From NCBI GenBank assembly GCA_023525975.1, contig CM042035.1, positions 24,726,001-24,790,000 of the forward strand: a stretch of DNA of 64,000 bases. The letters are read 5' to 3'. The notes beneath the pieces were generated by a model that saw only the letters and a list, made by a program, of their open reading frames with translations, was not told the DNA's origin and did no database searches. Shown in pieces: positions 1 to 10,345 of the stretch (position 1 is the first letter of the stretch; each line of letters starts with the position of its first letter). The DNA comes from Smallanthus sonchifolius (Eukaryota; Streptophyta; Magnoliopsida; Asterales; Asteraceae). A program made the translations under genes and the position numbers.

Positions 1-7
1 TATATGA

Positions 8-45
8 AGACACACGTGTTCCACTCGACGTCTAAACGTGTGTCT
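8..45. other. Conserved inverted repeat in the 5S spacer (representative)
   Basis: AGACACACGT at 8-17 is the exact reverse complement of ACGTGTGTCT at 36-45, with an 18-base loop. The same inverted repeat lies at the same place in nearly every unit. In class B and C units one base differs (TAACCG instead of TAAACG), so the arms shorten to 9 bp, as at 515-523 with 544-552. The left arm includes the palindrome CACGTG. It lies about 150-190 bp past the 3' end of the gene, too far for a Pol III terminator. Its role is unknown. Confidence 0.75.
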
Positions 46-175
46 CCCGCGATCGGGCGTTCCCCGACACGGACCCGCGCGCCCGAGTCTTTACGTACGT
101 TGACCGTTTTTTGACAAAAACTTGTTACGCCCACGCCCGCTTGCATAATAATCAACGGATGACGTTGTTTAGAGT

Positions 176-196
176 AAAAAAAAATAAATTTAAAAA
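176..196 (-). terminator. RNA polymerase III oligo-T terminator of copy 1 (representative)
   Basis: On the minus strand the gene end CCCC is followed directly by TTTTTA (192-196 is AAAAA on the plus strand) and then by a longer run of nine T at 176-184. Runs of four or more T on the non-template strand end Pol III transcription. In class A and B units the first run has six T, in class C five. The second run acts as a likely back-up. Copies 24, 34 and 40 have a weakened first run of only four T. Confidence 0.9.
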
Positions 197-316
197 GGGG
201 TTGCAACACGAGGACTTCCCAGGGGGTCACCCATCCTAGTACTACTCTCGCCCAAGCACGCTTAACTGCGGAGTTCTGATGGGATCCGGTGCTTTAGTGC
301 TGGTATGATCGCAACC
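197..316 (-). rRNA. 5S ribosomal RNA gene, copy 1 (array consensus)
   Basis: 5S rRNA is part of the central protuberance of the large ribosomal subunit and binds ribosomal proteins uL18 and uL5. Pol III makes it, using TFIIIA bound to promoter elements inside the gene. This copy is 120 nt: GGTTGCGATC at the 5' end, box A at about 50-68, the intermediate element GAGAGTAGTA at about 68-77, box C at about 80-92, and TGCAACCCC at the 3' end. Ends 1-6 and 113-118 pair as helix I. Compared with the usual plant sequence (family knowledge) it has T3 with A116, a compensated pair, A24 in place of T, and C93 in place of T. It matches the array consensus. The downstream spacer is an A/C hybrid and the 5' flank is P1. 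Confidence 0.98.
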
Positions 317-365
317 GAAATAACTCTTCCATTCTATTACTTTATCCCCTTCCACACATGACTCA
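317..365 (-). promoter_or_regulatory. Upstream promoter flank of copy 1 (representative)
   Basis: Plant 5S genes need a TATA-like element near -28, a GC-type element near -12 and a C at -1 (known from Arabidopsis). Here -1 is C, and the minus strand reads GATAAAGTAAT at -30 to -20 (GATAAA at 341-346), a plausible TATA-like element. The -12 region reads GGAAGAG (P1), GAAAGAG (P2) or GAAAAAG (P3). Further up, TGAGTCA, a bZIP-type palindrome, lies at -49 to -43 (359-365). The same offsets hold for nearly all copies. Confidence 0.65.
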
Positions 366-703
366 TTTTTACTTGCATTCTCCTCTTGCGCGCGCGTTCC
401 GCCTTACGTCAACACGTGCGTCACGCACCGGCGAGCGTTTAGTTCTTATACTTCCTTGTACAAAACATATTCCCACGCTCACCCGAGGCGTAAGAATAAT
501 TGACTTGTATATGAAGACACACGTGTTCCACTCGACGTCTAACCGTGTGTCTCGCGCGATCGGGCGTTCCCCGACACGGACCCGCGCGCCCGAGTCTTTA
601 CGTACGTTAACCGTTTTTTGACAAAAACTCGTTACGCCCACGTCCGCTTGCATAATAATCAACGGATGACGTTGTTTAGAGTAAAAAAAAATAAATTAAA
701 AAA
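317..703. repeat. Complete 5S intergenic spacer (representative for the array)
   Basis: This 387 bp stretch between copies 1 and 2 stands for the 125 complete spacers. From left to right: promoter flank of copy 1 (317-365); a short CG-alternating tract at 388-396; a second CACGTG at 413-418; GCGTAAGAATAATTGAC near the unit boundary; TATATGAAG with the inverted repeat at 515-552; a GC-rich segment CCGACACGGACCCGCGCGCC; TTTACGTACGTT; the segment ending AATAATCAACGG; and two A-runs that give the terminator of copy 2. No protein gene, tRNA or transposon is seen in any spacer. Confidence 0.9.
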
Positions 704-822
704 GGGGTTGCAACACGAGGACTTCCCAGGGGTCACCCATCCTAGTACTACTCTCGCCCAAGCACGCTTAACTGCGGAGTTCTGATGGGATCCGGTGCTT
801 TAGTGCTGGTATGATCGCAACC
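704..822 (-). rRNA. 5S rRNA gene, copy 2 (119 nt)
   Basis: One C is missing from the run C91-C95, so the gene is 119 nt; the rest is consensus. This is the first of 21 such copies. Downstream class B, 5' flank P3. Confidence 0.96.
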
Positions 823-1210
823 GAAATAACTTTTTCAGTCTATTACTTTATCCCCTTCCACACATGACTCATTTTTACTTGCATTCTCCTCTTGCGCGCG
901 CGTTCCGCCTTACGTCAACACGTGCGTCACCCGCCGACGAGCGTTTAGTTCTTATACTTCCTTGTACAAAACATATTCCCACGCTCACCCGGGGCGTAAG
1001 AATAATTGACTAGTATATGAAGACACACGTGTTCCACTCGACGTCTAACCGTGTGTCTCCCGCGATCGGGCGTTCCCCGACACGGACCCGCGCGCCCGAG
1101 TCTTTACGTACGTTAACCGTTTTTTGACAAAAACTCGTTACGCCCACGTCCGCTTGCATAATAATCAACGGATGACGTTGTTTAGAGTAAAAAAAAAATA
1201 AATTTAAAAA

Positions 1211-1330
1211 GGGGTTGCAACACGAGGACTTCCCAGGGGGTCACCCATCCTAGTACTACTCTCGCCCAAGCACGCTTAACTGCGGAGTTCTGATGGGATC
1301 CGGTGCTTTAGTGCTGGTATGATCGCAACC
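1211..1330 (-). rRNA. 5S rRNA gene, copy 3
   Basis: 120 nt, array consensus. Downstream class C, 5' flank P3. Confidence 0.97.
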
Positions 1331-1716
1331 GAAATAACTTTTTCAGTCTATTACTTTATCCCCTTCCACACATGACTCATTTTTACTTGCATTCTCCTCT
1401 TGCGCGCGCGTTCCGCCTTACGTCAACACGTGCGTCACCCGCCGGCGAGCGTTTAGTTCTTATACTTCCTTGTACAAAACATATTCCCACGCTCACCCGG
1501 GGCGTAAGAATAATTGACTAGTATATGAAGACACACGTGTTCCACTCGACGTCTAACCGTGTGTCTCCCGCGATCGGGCGTTCCCCGACACGGACCCGCG
1601 CGCCCGAGTCTTTACGTACGTTAACTGTTTTTTGACAAAAACTCGTTACGCCCACGTCCGCTTGCATAATAATCAACGGATGACGTTGTTTAGAGTAAAA
1701 AAAATAAATTTAAAAA

Positions 1717-1836
1717 GGGGTTGCAACACGAGGACTTCCCAGGGGGTCACTCATCCTAGTACTACTCTCGCCCAAGCACGTTTAACTGCGGAGTTCTGAT
1801 GGGATCCGGTGCTTTAGTGCTGGTATGATCGCAACC
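1717..1836 (-). rRNA. 5S rRNA gene, copy 4 (box A and box C changes)
   Basis: G56A in box A and G86A in box C, shared with copies 35 and 41. Downstream class C', 5' flank P3. Both changes touch the internal promoter, so activity may be reduced. Confidence 0.94.
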
Positions 1837-2226
1837 GAAATAACTTTTTCAGTCTATTACTTTATCCCCTTCCACACATGACTCATTTTTACTTGCATTC
1901 TCCTCTTGCGCGCGCGTTCCGCCTTACGTCAACACGTGCGTCACCCGCCGGCGAGCGTTTAGTTCTTATACTTCCTTGTACAAAACATATTCCCACGCTC
2001 ACCCGGGGCGTAAGAATAATTGACTAGAATATGAAGACACACGTGTTCCACTCGACGTCTAAACGTGTGTCTCCCGAGATCGGGCGTTCCCCGACACGGA
2101 CCCGCGCGCCCGAGTCTTTACGTACGTTGACCGTTTTTTGACAAAAACTTGTTACGCCCACGCCCGCTTGCAAAATAATCAACGGGTGACGTTGTTTTGA
2201 GTAAAAAAAAATAATTACTTAAAAAA

Positions 2227-2346
2227 GGGGTTGTAACACGAGGACTTCCCAGGGCGTCACCCATCCTAGTACTACTCTCGCCCAAGCACGCTTAACTGCG
2301 GAGTTCTGATGGGATCCGGTGCTTTAGTGCTGGTATGATCGCAACC
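2227..2346 (-). rRNA. 5S rRNA gene, copy 5 (helix I mismatch)
   Basis: G113A breaks the C6-G113 pair of helix I, and C92G lies just after box C. Downstream class Ae, 5' flank P2. Confidence 0.94.
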
Positions 2347-2736
2347 GAAATAACTCTTTCATTCTATTACTTTATCCCCTTCCACACATGACTCATTTTT
2401 ACTTATATTCTCCTCTTGCGCGCGCGTTCCGCTTTACGTCAACACGTGCGTCACCCGCCGGCGAGCGTTTAGTTCTTATACTTCCTTGTACAAAACATAT
2501 TCCCACGCTCACCCGGGGCGTAAGAATAATTGACTAGTATATGAAGACACACGTGTTCCACTCGACGTCTAAACGTGTGTCTCCCGCGATCGGGCGTTCC
2601 CCGACACGGACCCGCGCGCCCGAGTCTTTACGTACGTTGACCGTTTTTTGACAAAAAACTTGTTACGCCCACGCCCGCTTGCAATATAATCAACGGGTGA
2701 CGTTGTTTTGAGTAAAAAAAATAATTACTTAAAAAA

Positions 2737-2856
2737 GGGGTTGCAACACGAGGACTTCCCAGGGGGTCACCCATCCTAGTACTACTTTCGCCCAAGCACG
2801 CTTAACTGCGGAGTTCTGATGGGATCCGGTGCTTTAGTGCTGGTATGATCGCAACC
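2737..2856 (-). rRNA. 5S rRNA gene, copy 6
   Basis: G70A in the intermediate element, shared with copy 37. Downstream class A with CAATATAATC; 5' flank P1, with the upstream TGACTCA changed to TTACTCA. Confidence 0.95.
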
Positions 2857-3242
2857 GAAATAACTCTTCCATTCTATTACTTTATCCCCTTCCACACATT
2901 ACTCATTTTTACTTGCATTCTCCTCTTGCGCGCGCGTTCCGCCTTACGTCAACACGTGCGTCACCCGCCGGCGAGCGTTTAGTTCTTATACTTCCTTGTA
3001 CAAAACATATTCCCACGCTCACCCGAGGCGTAAGAATAATTGACTAGTATATGAAGACACACGTGTTCCACTCGACGTCTAACCGTGTGTCTCGCGCGAT
3101 CGGGCGTTCCCCGACACGGAACCGCGCGCCCGAGTCTTTACGTACGTTAACCGTTTTTTGATAAAAACTCGTTACGCCCACGTCCGCTTGCATAATAATC
3201 AACGGATGACGTTGTTTAGAGTAAAAAAAATAAATTAAAAAA

Positions 3243-3361
3243 GGGGTTGCAACACGAGGACTTCCCAGGGGTCACCCATCCTAGTACTACTCTCGCCCAA
3301 GCACGCTTAACTGCGGAGTTCTGATTGGATCCGGTGCTTTAGTGCTGGTATGATCGCAACC
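3243..3361 (-). rRNA. 5S rRNA gene, copy 7 (119 nt)
   Basis: One C missing from C91-C95 and C36A. Downstream class B with GGAACCGCG and TTGATAAA, 5' flank P3. Same lineage as copies 15, 18 and 21. Confidence 0.95.
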
Positions 3362-3748
3362 GAAATAACTTTTTCAGTCTATTACTTTATCCCCTTCCAC
3401 ACATGACTCATTTTTACTTACATTCTCCTCTTGCGCGCGCGTTCCGCCTTACGTCAACACGTGCGTCACCCGCCGACGAGCGTTTAGTTCTTATACTTCC
3501 TTGTACAAAACATATTCCCACGCTCACCCGGGGCGTAATAATAATTGACTAGTATATGAAGACACACGTGTTCCACTCGACGTCTAACCGTGTGTCTCCC
3601 GCGATCGGGCGTTCCCCGACACGGACCCGCGCGCCCGAGTCTTTACGTACGTTAACCGTTTTTTGACAAAAACTCGTTACGCCCACGTCCGCTTGCATAA
3701 TAATCAACGGATGACGTTGTTTAGAGTAAAAAAAAATAAATTTAAAAA

Positions 3749-3868
3749 GGGGTTGCAACACGAGGACTTCCCAGGGGGTCACCCATCCTAGTACTACTCT
3801 CGCCCAAGCACGCTTAACTGCGGAGTTCTGATGGGATCCGGTGCTTTAGTGCTGGTATGATCGCAACC
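3749..3868 (-). rRNA. 5S rRNA gene, copy 8
   Basis: 120 nt, array consensus. Downstream class C, 5' flank P1. Confidence 0.97.
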
Positions 3869-4258
3869 GAAATAACTCTTCCATTCTATTACTTTATCCC
3901 CTTCCACACATGACTCATTTTTACTTGCATTCTCCTCTTGCGCGCGCGTTCCGCCTTACGTCAACACGTGCGTCACCCGCAGGCGAGCGTTTAGTTCTTA
4001 TACTTCCTTGTACAAAACATATTCCCACGCTCACCCGGGGCGTAAGAATAATTGACTAGTATATGAAGACACACGTGTTCCACTCGACGTCTAAACGTGT
4101 GTCTCCCGCGATCGGGCGTTCCCCGACACGGACCCGCGCGCCCGAGTCTTTACGTACGTTGACCGTTTTTTGACAAAAACTTGTTACGCCCACGCCCGCT
4201 TGCAAAATAATCAACGGGTGACGTTGTTTTGAGTAAAAAAAAATAAATACTTAAAAAA

Positions 4259-4378
4259 GGGGTTGCAACACGAGGACTTCCCAGGGGGTCACCCATCCTA
4301 GTACTACTCTCGCCCAAGCACGCTTAACTGCGGAGTTCTGATGGGATCCGGTGCTTTAGTGCTGGTATGATCGCAACC
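4259..4378 (-). rRNA. 5S rRNA gene, copy 9
   Basis: 120 nt, array consensus. Downstream class A with AATAAATACTT, 5' flank P1. Confidence 0.97.
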
Positions 4379-4765
4379 GAAATAACTCTTCCATTCTATT
4401 ACTTTATCCCCTTCCACACATGACTCATTTTTACTTGCATTCTCCTCTTGCGCTCGCGTTCCGCCTTACGTCAACACGTGCGTCACCCGCCGGCGAGCGT
4501 TTAGTTCTTATACTTCCGTGTACAAAACATATTCCCACGCTCACCTGAGGCGTAAGAATAATTGACTAGTATATGAAGACACACGTGTTCCACTCGACGT
4601 CTAACCGTGTGTCTCGCGCGATCGGGCGTTCCCCGACACGGACCCGCGCGCCCGAGTCTTTACGTACGTTAACCGTTTTTTGACAAAAACTCGTTACGCC
4701 CACGTCCGCTTGCATAATAATCAACGGATGACGTTGTTTAGAGTAAAAAAAAATAAATTAAAAAA

Positions 4766-4884
4766 GGGGTTGCAACACGAGGACTTCCCAGGGGTCACCC
4801 ATCCTAGTACTACTCTCGCCCAATCACGCTTAACTGCGGAGTTCTGATGGGATCCGGTGCTTTAGTGCTGGTATGATCGCAACC
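4766..4884 (-). rRNA. 5S rRNA gene, copy 10 (119 nt)
   Basis: One C missing from C91-C95 and C61A inside box A, shared with copy 24. Downstream class B, 5' flank P3. Confidence 0.94.
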
Positions 4885-5271
4885 GAAATAACTTTTTCAG
4901 TCTATTACTTTATCCCCTTCCACACATGACTCATTTTTACTTGCATTCTCCTCTTGCGCGCGCGTTCCGCCTTACGTCAACACGTGCGTCACCCGCCGGC
5001 GAGCGTTTAGTTCTTATACTTCCTTGTACAAAACATATTCCCACGCTCACCCGGGGCGTAAGAATAATTGACTAGTATATGAAGACACACGTGTTCCACT
5101 CGACGTCTAACCGTGTGTCTCCCGCGATCGTGCGTTCCCCGACACGGACCCGCGCGCCCGAGTCTTTACGTACGTTAACCGTTTTTTGACAAAAACTCGT
5201 TACGCCCACGTCCGTTTGCATAATAATCAACGGATGACGTTGTTTAGAGTAAAAAGAAATAAATTTAAAAA

Positions 5272-5391
5272 GGGGTTGCAACACGAGGACTTCCCAGGGG
5301 GTCACCCATCCTAGTACTACTCTCGCCCAAGCACGCTTAACTGCGGAGTTCTGATGGGATCCGGTGCTTTAGTGCTGGTATGATCGCAACC
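5272..5391 (-). rRNA. 5S rRNA gene, copy 11
   Basis: 120 nt, array consensus. Downstream class C with AAAAAGAAATAA, which breaks the second T-run; 5' flank P1. Confidence 0.97.
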
Positions 5392-5777
5392 GAAATAACT
5401 CTTCCATTCTATTACTTTATCCCCTTCCACACATGACTCATTTTTACTTGCATTCTCCTCTTGCGCGTGCGTTCCGCCTTACGTCAACACGTGCGTCACC
5501 CCAGGCGAGCGTTTAGTTCTTATACTTCCTTGTACAAAACATATTCCCACGCTCACCCGGGGCGTAAGAATAATTGACTAGTATATGAAGACACACGTGT
5601 TCCACTCGACGTCTAACCGTGTGTCTCCCGCGATCGGGCGTTCCCCGACACGGACCCGCGCGCCCGAGTCTTTACGTACGTTAACCGTTTTTTGACAAAA
5701 ACTCGTTACGCCCACGTCCGCTTGCATAATAATCAACGGATGACGTTGTTTAGAGTAAAAAAAAATAAATTTAAAAA

Positions 5778-5897
5778 GGGGTTGCAACACGAGGACTTCC
5801 CAGGGGGTCACCCATCCTAGTACTACTCTCGCCCAAGCACGCTTAACTGCGGAGTTCTGATGGGATCCGGTGCTTTAGTGCTGGTATGATCGCAACC
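5778..5897 (-). rRNA. 5S rRNA gene, copy 12
   Basis: 120 nt, array consensus. Downstream class C, 5' flank P1. Confidence 0.97.
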
Positions 5898-6286
5898 GAA
5901 ATAACTCTTCCATTCTATTACTTTATCCCCTTCCACACATGACTCATTTTTACTTGCATTCTCCTCTTGCGCGTGCGTTCCGCCTTACGTCAACACGTGC
6001 GTCACCCGCAGGCGAGCGTTTAGTTCTTATACTTCCTTGTACAAAACATATTCCCACGCTCACCCGGGGCGTAAGAATAATTGACTAGAATATGAAGACA
6101 CACGTGTTCCACTCGACGTCTAAACGTGTGTCTCCCGAGATCGGGCGTTCCCCGACACGGACCCGCGCGCCCGAGTCTTTACGTACGTTGACCGTTTTTT
6201 GACAAAAACTTGTTACGCCCACGCCCGCTTGCAAAATAATCAACGGGTGACGTTGTTTTGAGTAAAAAAAATAATTACTTAAAAAA

Positions 6287-6406
6287 GGGGTTGTAACACG
6301 AGGAATTCCCAGGGCGTCACCCATCCTAGTACTACTCTCGCCCAAGCACGCTTAACTGCGGAGTTCTGATGGGATCCGGTGCTTTAGTGCTGGTATGATC
6401 GCAACC
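6287..6406 (-). rRNA. 5S rRNA gene, copy 13 (degenerate variant)
   Basis: G113A breaks a helix I pair; G102T creates an EcoRI site GAATTC in the gene; C92G. Shared with copies 26 and 31. Downstream class Ae, 5' flank P2. Confidence 0.93.
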
Positions 6407-6795
6407 GAAATAACTCTTTCATTCTATTACTTTATCCCCTTCCACACATGACTCATTTTTACTTGCATTCTCCTCTTGCGCGCGCGTTCCGCTTTACGTC
6501 AACACGTGCGTCACCCGCCGGCGAGCGTTTAGTTCTTATACTTCCTTGTACAAAACATATTCCCACGCTCACCCGGGGCGTAAGAATAATTGACTAGTAT
6601 ATGAAGACACACGTGTTCCACTCGACGTCTAAACGTGTGTCTCCCGCGATCGGGCGTTCCCCGACACGGACCCGCGCGCCCGAGTCTTTACGTACGTTGA
6701 CCGTTTTTTGACAAAAACTTGTTACGCCCACGCCCGCTTGCAAAATAATCAACGGGTGACGTTGTTTTGAGTAAAAAAAATAATTACTTAAAAAA

Positions 6796-6915
6796 GGGGT
6801 TGCAACACGAGGACTTCCCAGGGGGTCACCCATCCTAGTACTACTCTCGCCCAAGCACGCTTAACTGCGGAGTTCTGATGGGATCCGGTGCTTTAGTGCT
6901 GGTATGATCGCAACC
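6796..6915 (-). rRNA. 5S rRNA gene, copy 14
   Basis: 120 nt, array consensus. Downstream class A, 5' flank P1. Confidence 0.97.
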
Positions 6916-7301
6916 GAAATAACTCTTCCATTCTATTACTTTATCCCCTTCCACACATGACTCATTTTTACTTGCATTCTCCTCTTGCGCGCGCGTTCCG
7001 CCTTACGTCAACACGTGCGTCACGCGCCGGCGAGCGTTTAGTTCTTATACTTCGTTGTACAAAACATATTCCCACGCTCACCCGAGGCGTAAGAATAATT
7101 GACTAGTATATGAAGACACACGTGTTCCACTCGACGTCTAACCGTGTGTCTCGCGCGATCGGGCGTTCCCCGACACGGAACCGCGCGCCCGAGTCTTTAC
7201 GTACGTTAACCGTTTTTTGATAAAAACTCGTTACGCCCACGTCCGCTTGCATAATAATCAACGGATGACGTTGTTTATAGTAAAAAAAATAAATTAAAAA
7301 A

Positions 7302-7420
7302 GGGGTTGCAACACGAGGACTTCCCAGGGGTCACCCATCCTAGTACTACTCTCGCCCAAGCACGCTTAACTGCGGAGTTCTGATTGGATCCGGTGCTTTA
7401 GTGCTGGTATGATCGCAACC
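7302..7420 (-). rRNA. 5S rRNA gene, copy 15 (119 nt)
   Basis: One C missing from C91-C95 and C36A. Downstream class B with TTGATAAA and TTTATAGT, 5' flank P3. First unit of the 1522 bp block. Confidence 0.95.
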
Positions 7421-7807
7421 GAAATAACTTTTTCAGTCTATTACTTTATCCCCTTCCACACATGACTCATTTTTACTTGCATTCTCCTCTTGCGCGCGCG
7501 TTCCGCCTTACGTCAACACGTGCGTCACCCGCCGACGAGCGTTTAGTTCTTATACTTCCTTGTACAAAACATATTCCCACGCTCACCCGGGGCGTAATAA
7601 TAATTGACTAGTATATGAAGACACACGTGTTCCACTCGACGTCTAACCGTGTGTCTCCCGCGATCGGGCGTTCCCCGACACGGACCCGCGCGCCCGAGTC
7701 TTTACGTACGTTAACCGTTTTTTGACAAAAACTCGTTACGCCCACGTCCGCTTGCATAATAATCAACGGATGACGTTGTTTAGAGTAAAAAAAAATAAAT
7801 TTAAAAA

Positions 7808-7927
7808 GGGGTTGCAACACGAGGACTTCCCAGGGGGTCACCCATCCTAGTACTACTCTCGCCCAAGCACGCTTAACTGCGGAGTTCTGATGGGATCCGG
7901 TGCTTTAGTGCTGGTATGATCGCAACC
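7808..7927 (-). rRNA. 5S rRNA gene, copy 16
   Basis: 120 nt, array consensus. Downstream class C, 5' flank P1. Confidence 0.97.
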
Positions 7928-8317
7928 GAAATAACTCTTCCATTCTATTACTTTATCCCCTTCCACACATGACTCATTTTTACTTGCATTCTCCTCTTGC
8001 GCGCGCGTTCCGCCTTACGTCAACACGTGCGTCACCCGCAGGCGAGCGTTTAGTTCTTATACTTCCTTGTACAAAACATATTCCCACGCTCACCCGGGGC
8101 GTAAGAATAATTGACTAGTATATGAAGACACACGTGTTCCACTCGACGTCTAAACGTGTGTCTCCCGCGATCGGGCGTTCCCCGACACGGACCCGCGCGC
8201 CCGAGTCTTTACGTACGTTGACCGTTTTTTGACAAAAACTTGTTACGCCCACGCCCGCTTGCAAAATAATCAACGGGTGACGTTGTTTTGAGTAAAAAAA
8301 AATAAATACTTAAAAAA

Positions 8318-8437
8318 GGGGTTGCAACACGAGGACTTCCAAGGGGGTCACCCATCCTAGTACTACTCTCGCCCAAGCACGCTTAACTGCGGAGTTCTGA
8401 TGGGATCCGGTGCTTTAGTGCTGGTATGATCGCAACC
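8318..8437 (-). rRNA. 5S rRNA gene, copy 17
   Basis: G97T, shared with copies 20 and 23. Downstream class A with AATAAATACTT, 5' flank P1. Confidence 0.95.
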
Positions 8438-8823
8438 GAAATAACTCTTCCATTCTATTACTTTATCCCCTTCCACACATGACTCATTTTTACTTGCATT
8501 CTCCTCTTGCGCTCGCGTTCCGCCTTACGTCAACACGTGCGTCACCCGCCGGCGAGCGTTTAGTTCTTATACTTCCGTGTACAAAACATATTCCCACGCT
8601 CACCTGAGGCGTAAGAATAATTGACTAGTATATGAAGACACACGTGTTCCACTCGACGTCTAACCGTGTGTCTCGCGCGATCGGGCGTTCCCCGACACGG
8701 AACCGCGCGCCCGAGTCTTTACGTACGTTAACCGTTTTTTGATAAAAACTCGTTACGCCCACGTCCGCTTGCATAATAATCAACGGATGACGTTGTTTAT
8801 AGTAAAAAAAATAAATTAAAAAA

Positions 8824-8942
8824 GGGGTTGCAACACGAGGACTTCCCAGGGGTCACCCATCCTAGTACTACTCTCGCCCAAGCACGCTTAACTGCGGAGT
8901 TCTGATTGGATCCGGTGCTTTAGTGCTGGTATGATCGCAACC
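8824..8942 (-). rRNA. 5S rRNA gene, copy 18 (119 nt)
   Basis: One C missing from C91-C95 and C36A. Downstream class B, 5' flank P3. Confidence 0.95.
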
Positions 8943-9329
8943 GAAATAACTTTTTCAGTCTATTACTTTATCCCCTTCCACACATGACTCATTTTTACTT
9001 GCATTCTCCTCTTGCGCGCGCGTTCCGCCTTACGTCAACACGTGCGTCACCCGCCGACGAGCGTTTAGTTCTTATACTTCCTTGTACAAAACATATTCCC
9101 ACGCTCACCCGGGGCGTAATAATAATTGACTAGTATATGAAGACACACGTGTTCCACTCGACGTCTAACCGTGTGTCTCCCGCGATCGGGCGTTCCCCGA
9201 CACGGACCCGCGCGCCCGAGTCTTTACGTACGTTAACCGTTTTTTGACAAAAACTCGTTACGCCCACGTCCGCTTGCATAATAATCAACGGATGACGTTG
9301 TTTAGAGTAAAAAAAAATAAATTTAAAAA

Positions 9330-9449
9330 GGGGTTGCAACACGAGGACTTCCCAGGGGGTCACCCATCCTAGTACTACTCTCGCCCAAGCACGCTTAACT
9401 GCGGAGTTCTGATGGGATCCGGTGCTTTAGTGCTGGTATGATCGCAACC
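9330..9449 (-). rRNA. 5S rRNA gene, copy 19
   Basis: 120 nt, array consensus. Downstream class C, 5' flank P1. Confidence 0.97.
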
Positions 9450-9839
9450 GAAATAACTCTTCCATTCTATTACTTTATCCCCTTCCACACATGACTCATT
9501 TTTACTTGCATTCTCCTCTTGCGCGCGCGTTCCGCCTTACGTCAACACGTGCGTCACCCGCAGGCGAGCGTTTAGTTCTTATACTTCCTTGTACAAAACA
9601 TATTCCCACGCTCACCCGGGGCGTAAGAATAATTGACTAGTATATGAAGACACACGTGTTCCACTCGACGTCTAAACGTGTGTCTCCCGCGATCGGGCGT
9701 TCCCCGACACGGACCCGCGCGCCCGAGTCTTTACGTACGTTGACCGTTTTTTGACAAAAACTTGTTACGCCCACGCCCGCTTGCAAAATAATCAACGGGT
9801 GACGTTGTTTTGAGTAAAAAAAAATAAATACTTAAAAAA

Positions 9840-9959
9840 GGGGTTGCAACACGAGGACTTCCAAGGGGGTCACCCATCCTAGTACTACTCTCGCCCAAGC
9901 ACGCTTAACTGCGGAGTTCTGATGGGATCCGGTGCTTTAGTGCTGGTATGATCGCAACC
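9840..9959 (-). rRNA. 5S rRNA gene, copy 20
   Basis: G97T. Downstream class A, 5' flank P1. Confidence 0.95.
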
Positions 9960-10345
9960 GAAATAACTCTTCCATTCTATTACTTTATCCCCTTCCACAC
10001 ATGACTCATTTTTACTTGCATTCTCCTCTTGCGCTCGCGTTCCGCCTTACGTCAACACGTGCGTCACCCGCCGGCGAGCGTTTAGTTCTTATACTTCCGT
10101 GTACAAAACATATTCCCACGCTCACCTGAGGCGTAAGAATAATTGACTAGTATATGAAGACACACGTGTTCCACTCGACGTCTAACCGTGTGTCTCGCGC
10201 GATCGGGCGTTCCCCGACACGGAACCGCGCGCCCGAGTCTTTACGTACGTTAACCGTTTTTTGATAAAAACTCGTTACGCCCACGTCCGCTTGCATAATA
10301 ATCAACGGATGACGTTGTTTATAGTAAAAAAAATAAATTAAAAAA

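Larger units (their letters stand above)
1..196. other. Partial 5S spacer at the left window edge
   Basis: Downstream spacer of copy 1, starting at the unit boundary TATATGAAG. Its left part (to about 136) is class A and its right part (from 146) is class C, so the spacer is a hybrid. It holds the hairpin at 8-45, a CG-rich middle and the A-runs that form the Pol III terminator of copy 1. No gene is seen. Confidence 0.9.

Noticed and set aside
388..396. Z-DNA-forming CG tract as a functional element
   Set aside because: The alternating tract is only about nine bases and is broken in several units (GCGCTCGCG, GCGCGTGCG, GCGCGGGCG). There is not enough to support a role.
3549..3782. Recurring minus-strand open frames of 77, 86 or 70 codons (also at 5072, 6594, 13192, 50801 and many other places)
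   Set aside because: Each runs from within the 5S gene 3' part through the T-runs into spacer. They exist in some units and are cut or shifted by one-base indels in others, and their two forms differ only because homopolymer length changes the frame. This is expected by chance in a tandem repeat; no family motif is visible.
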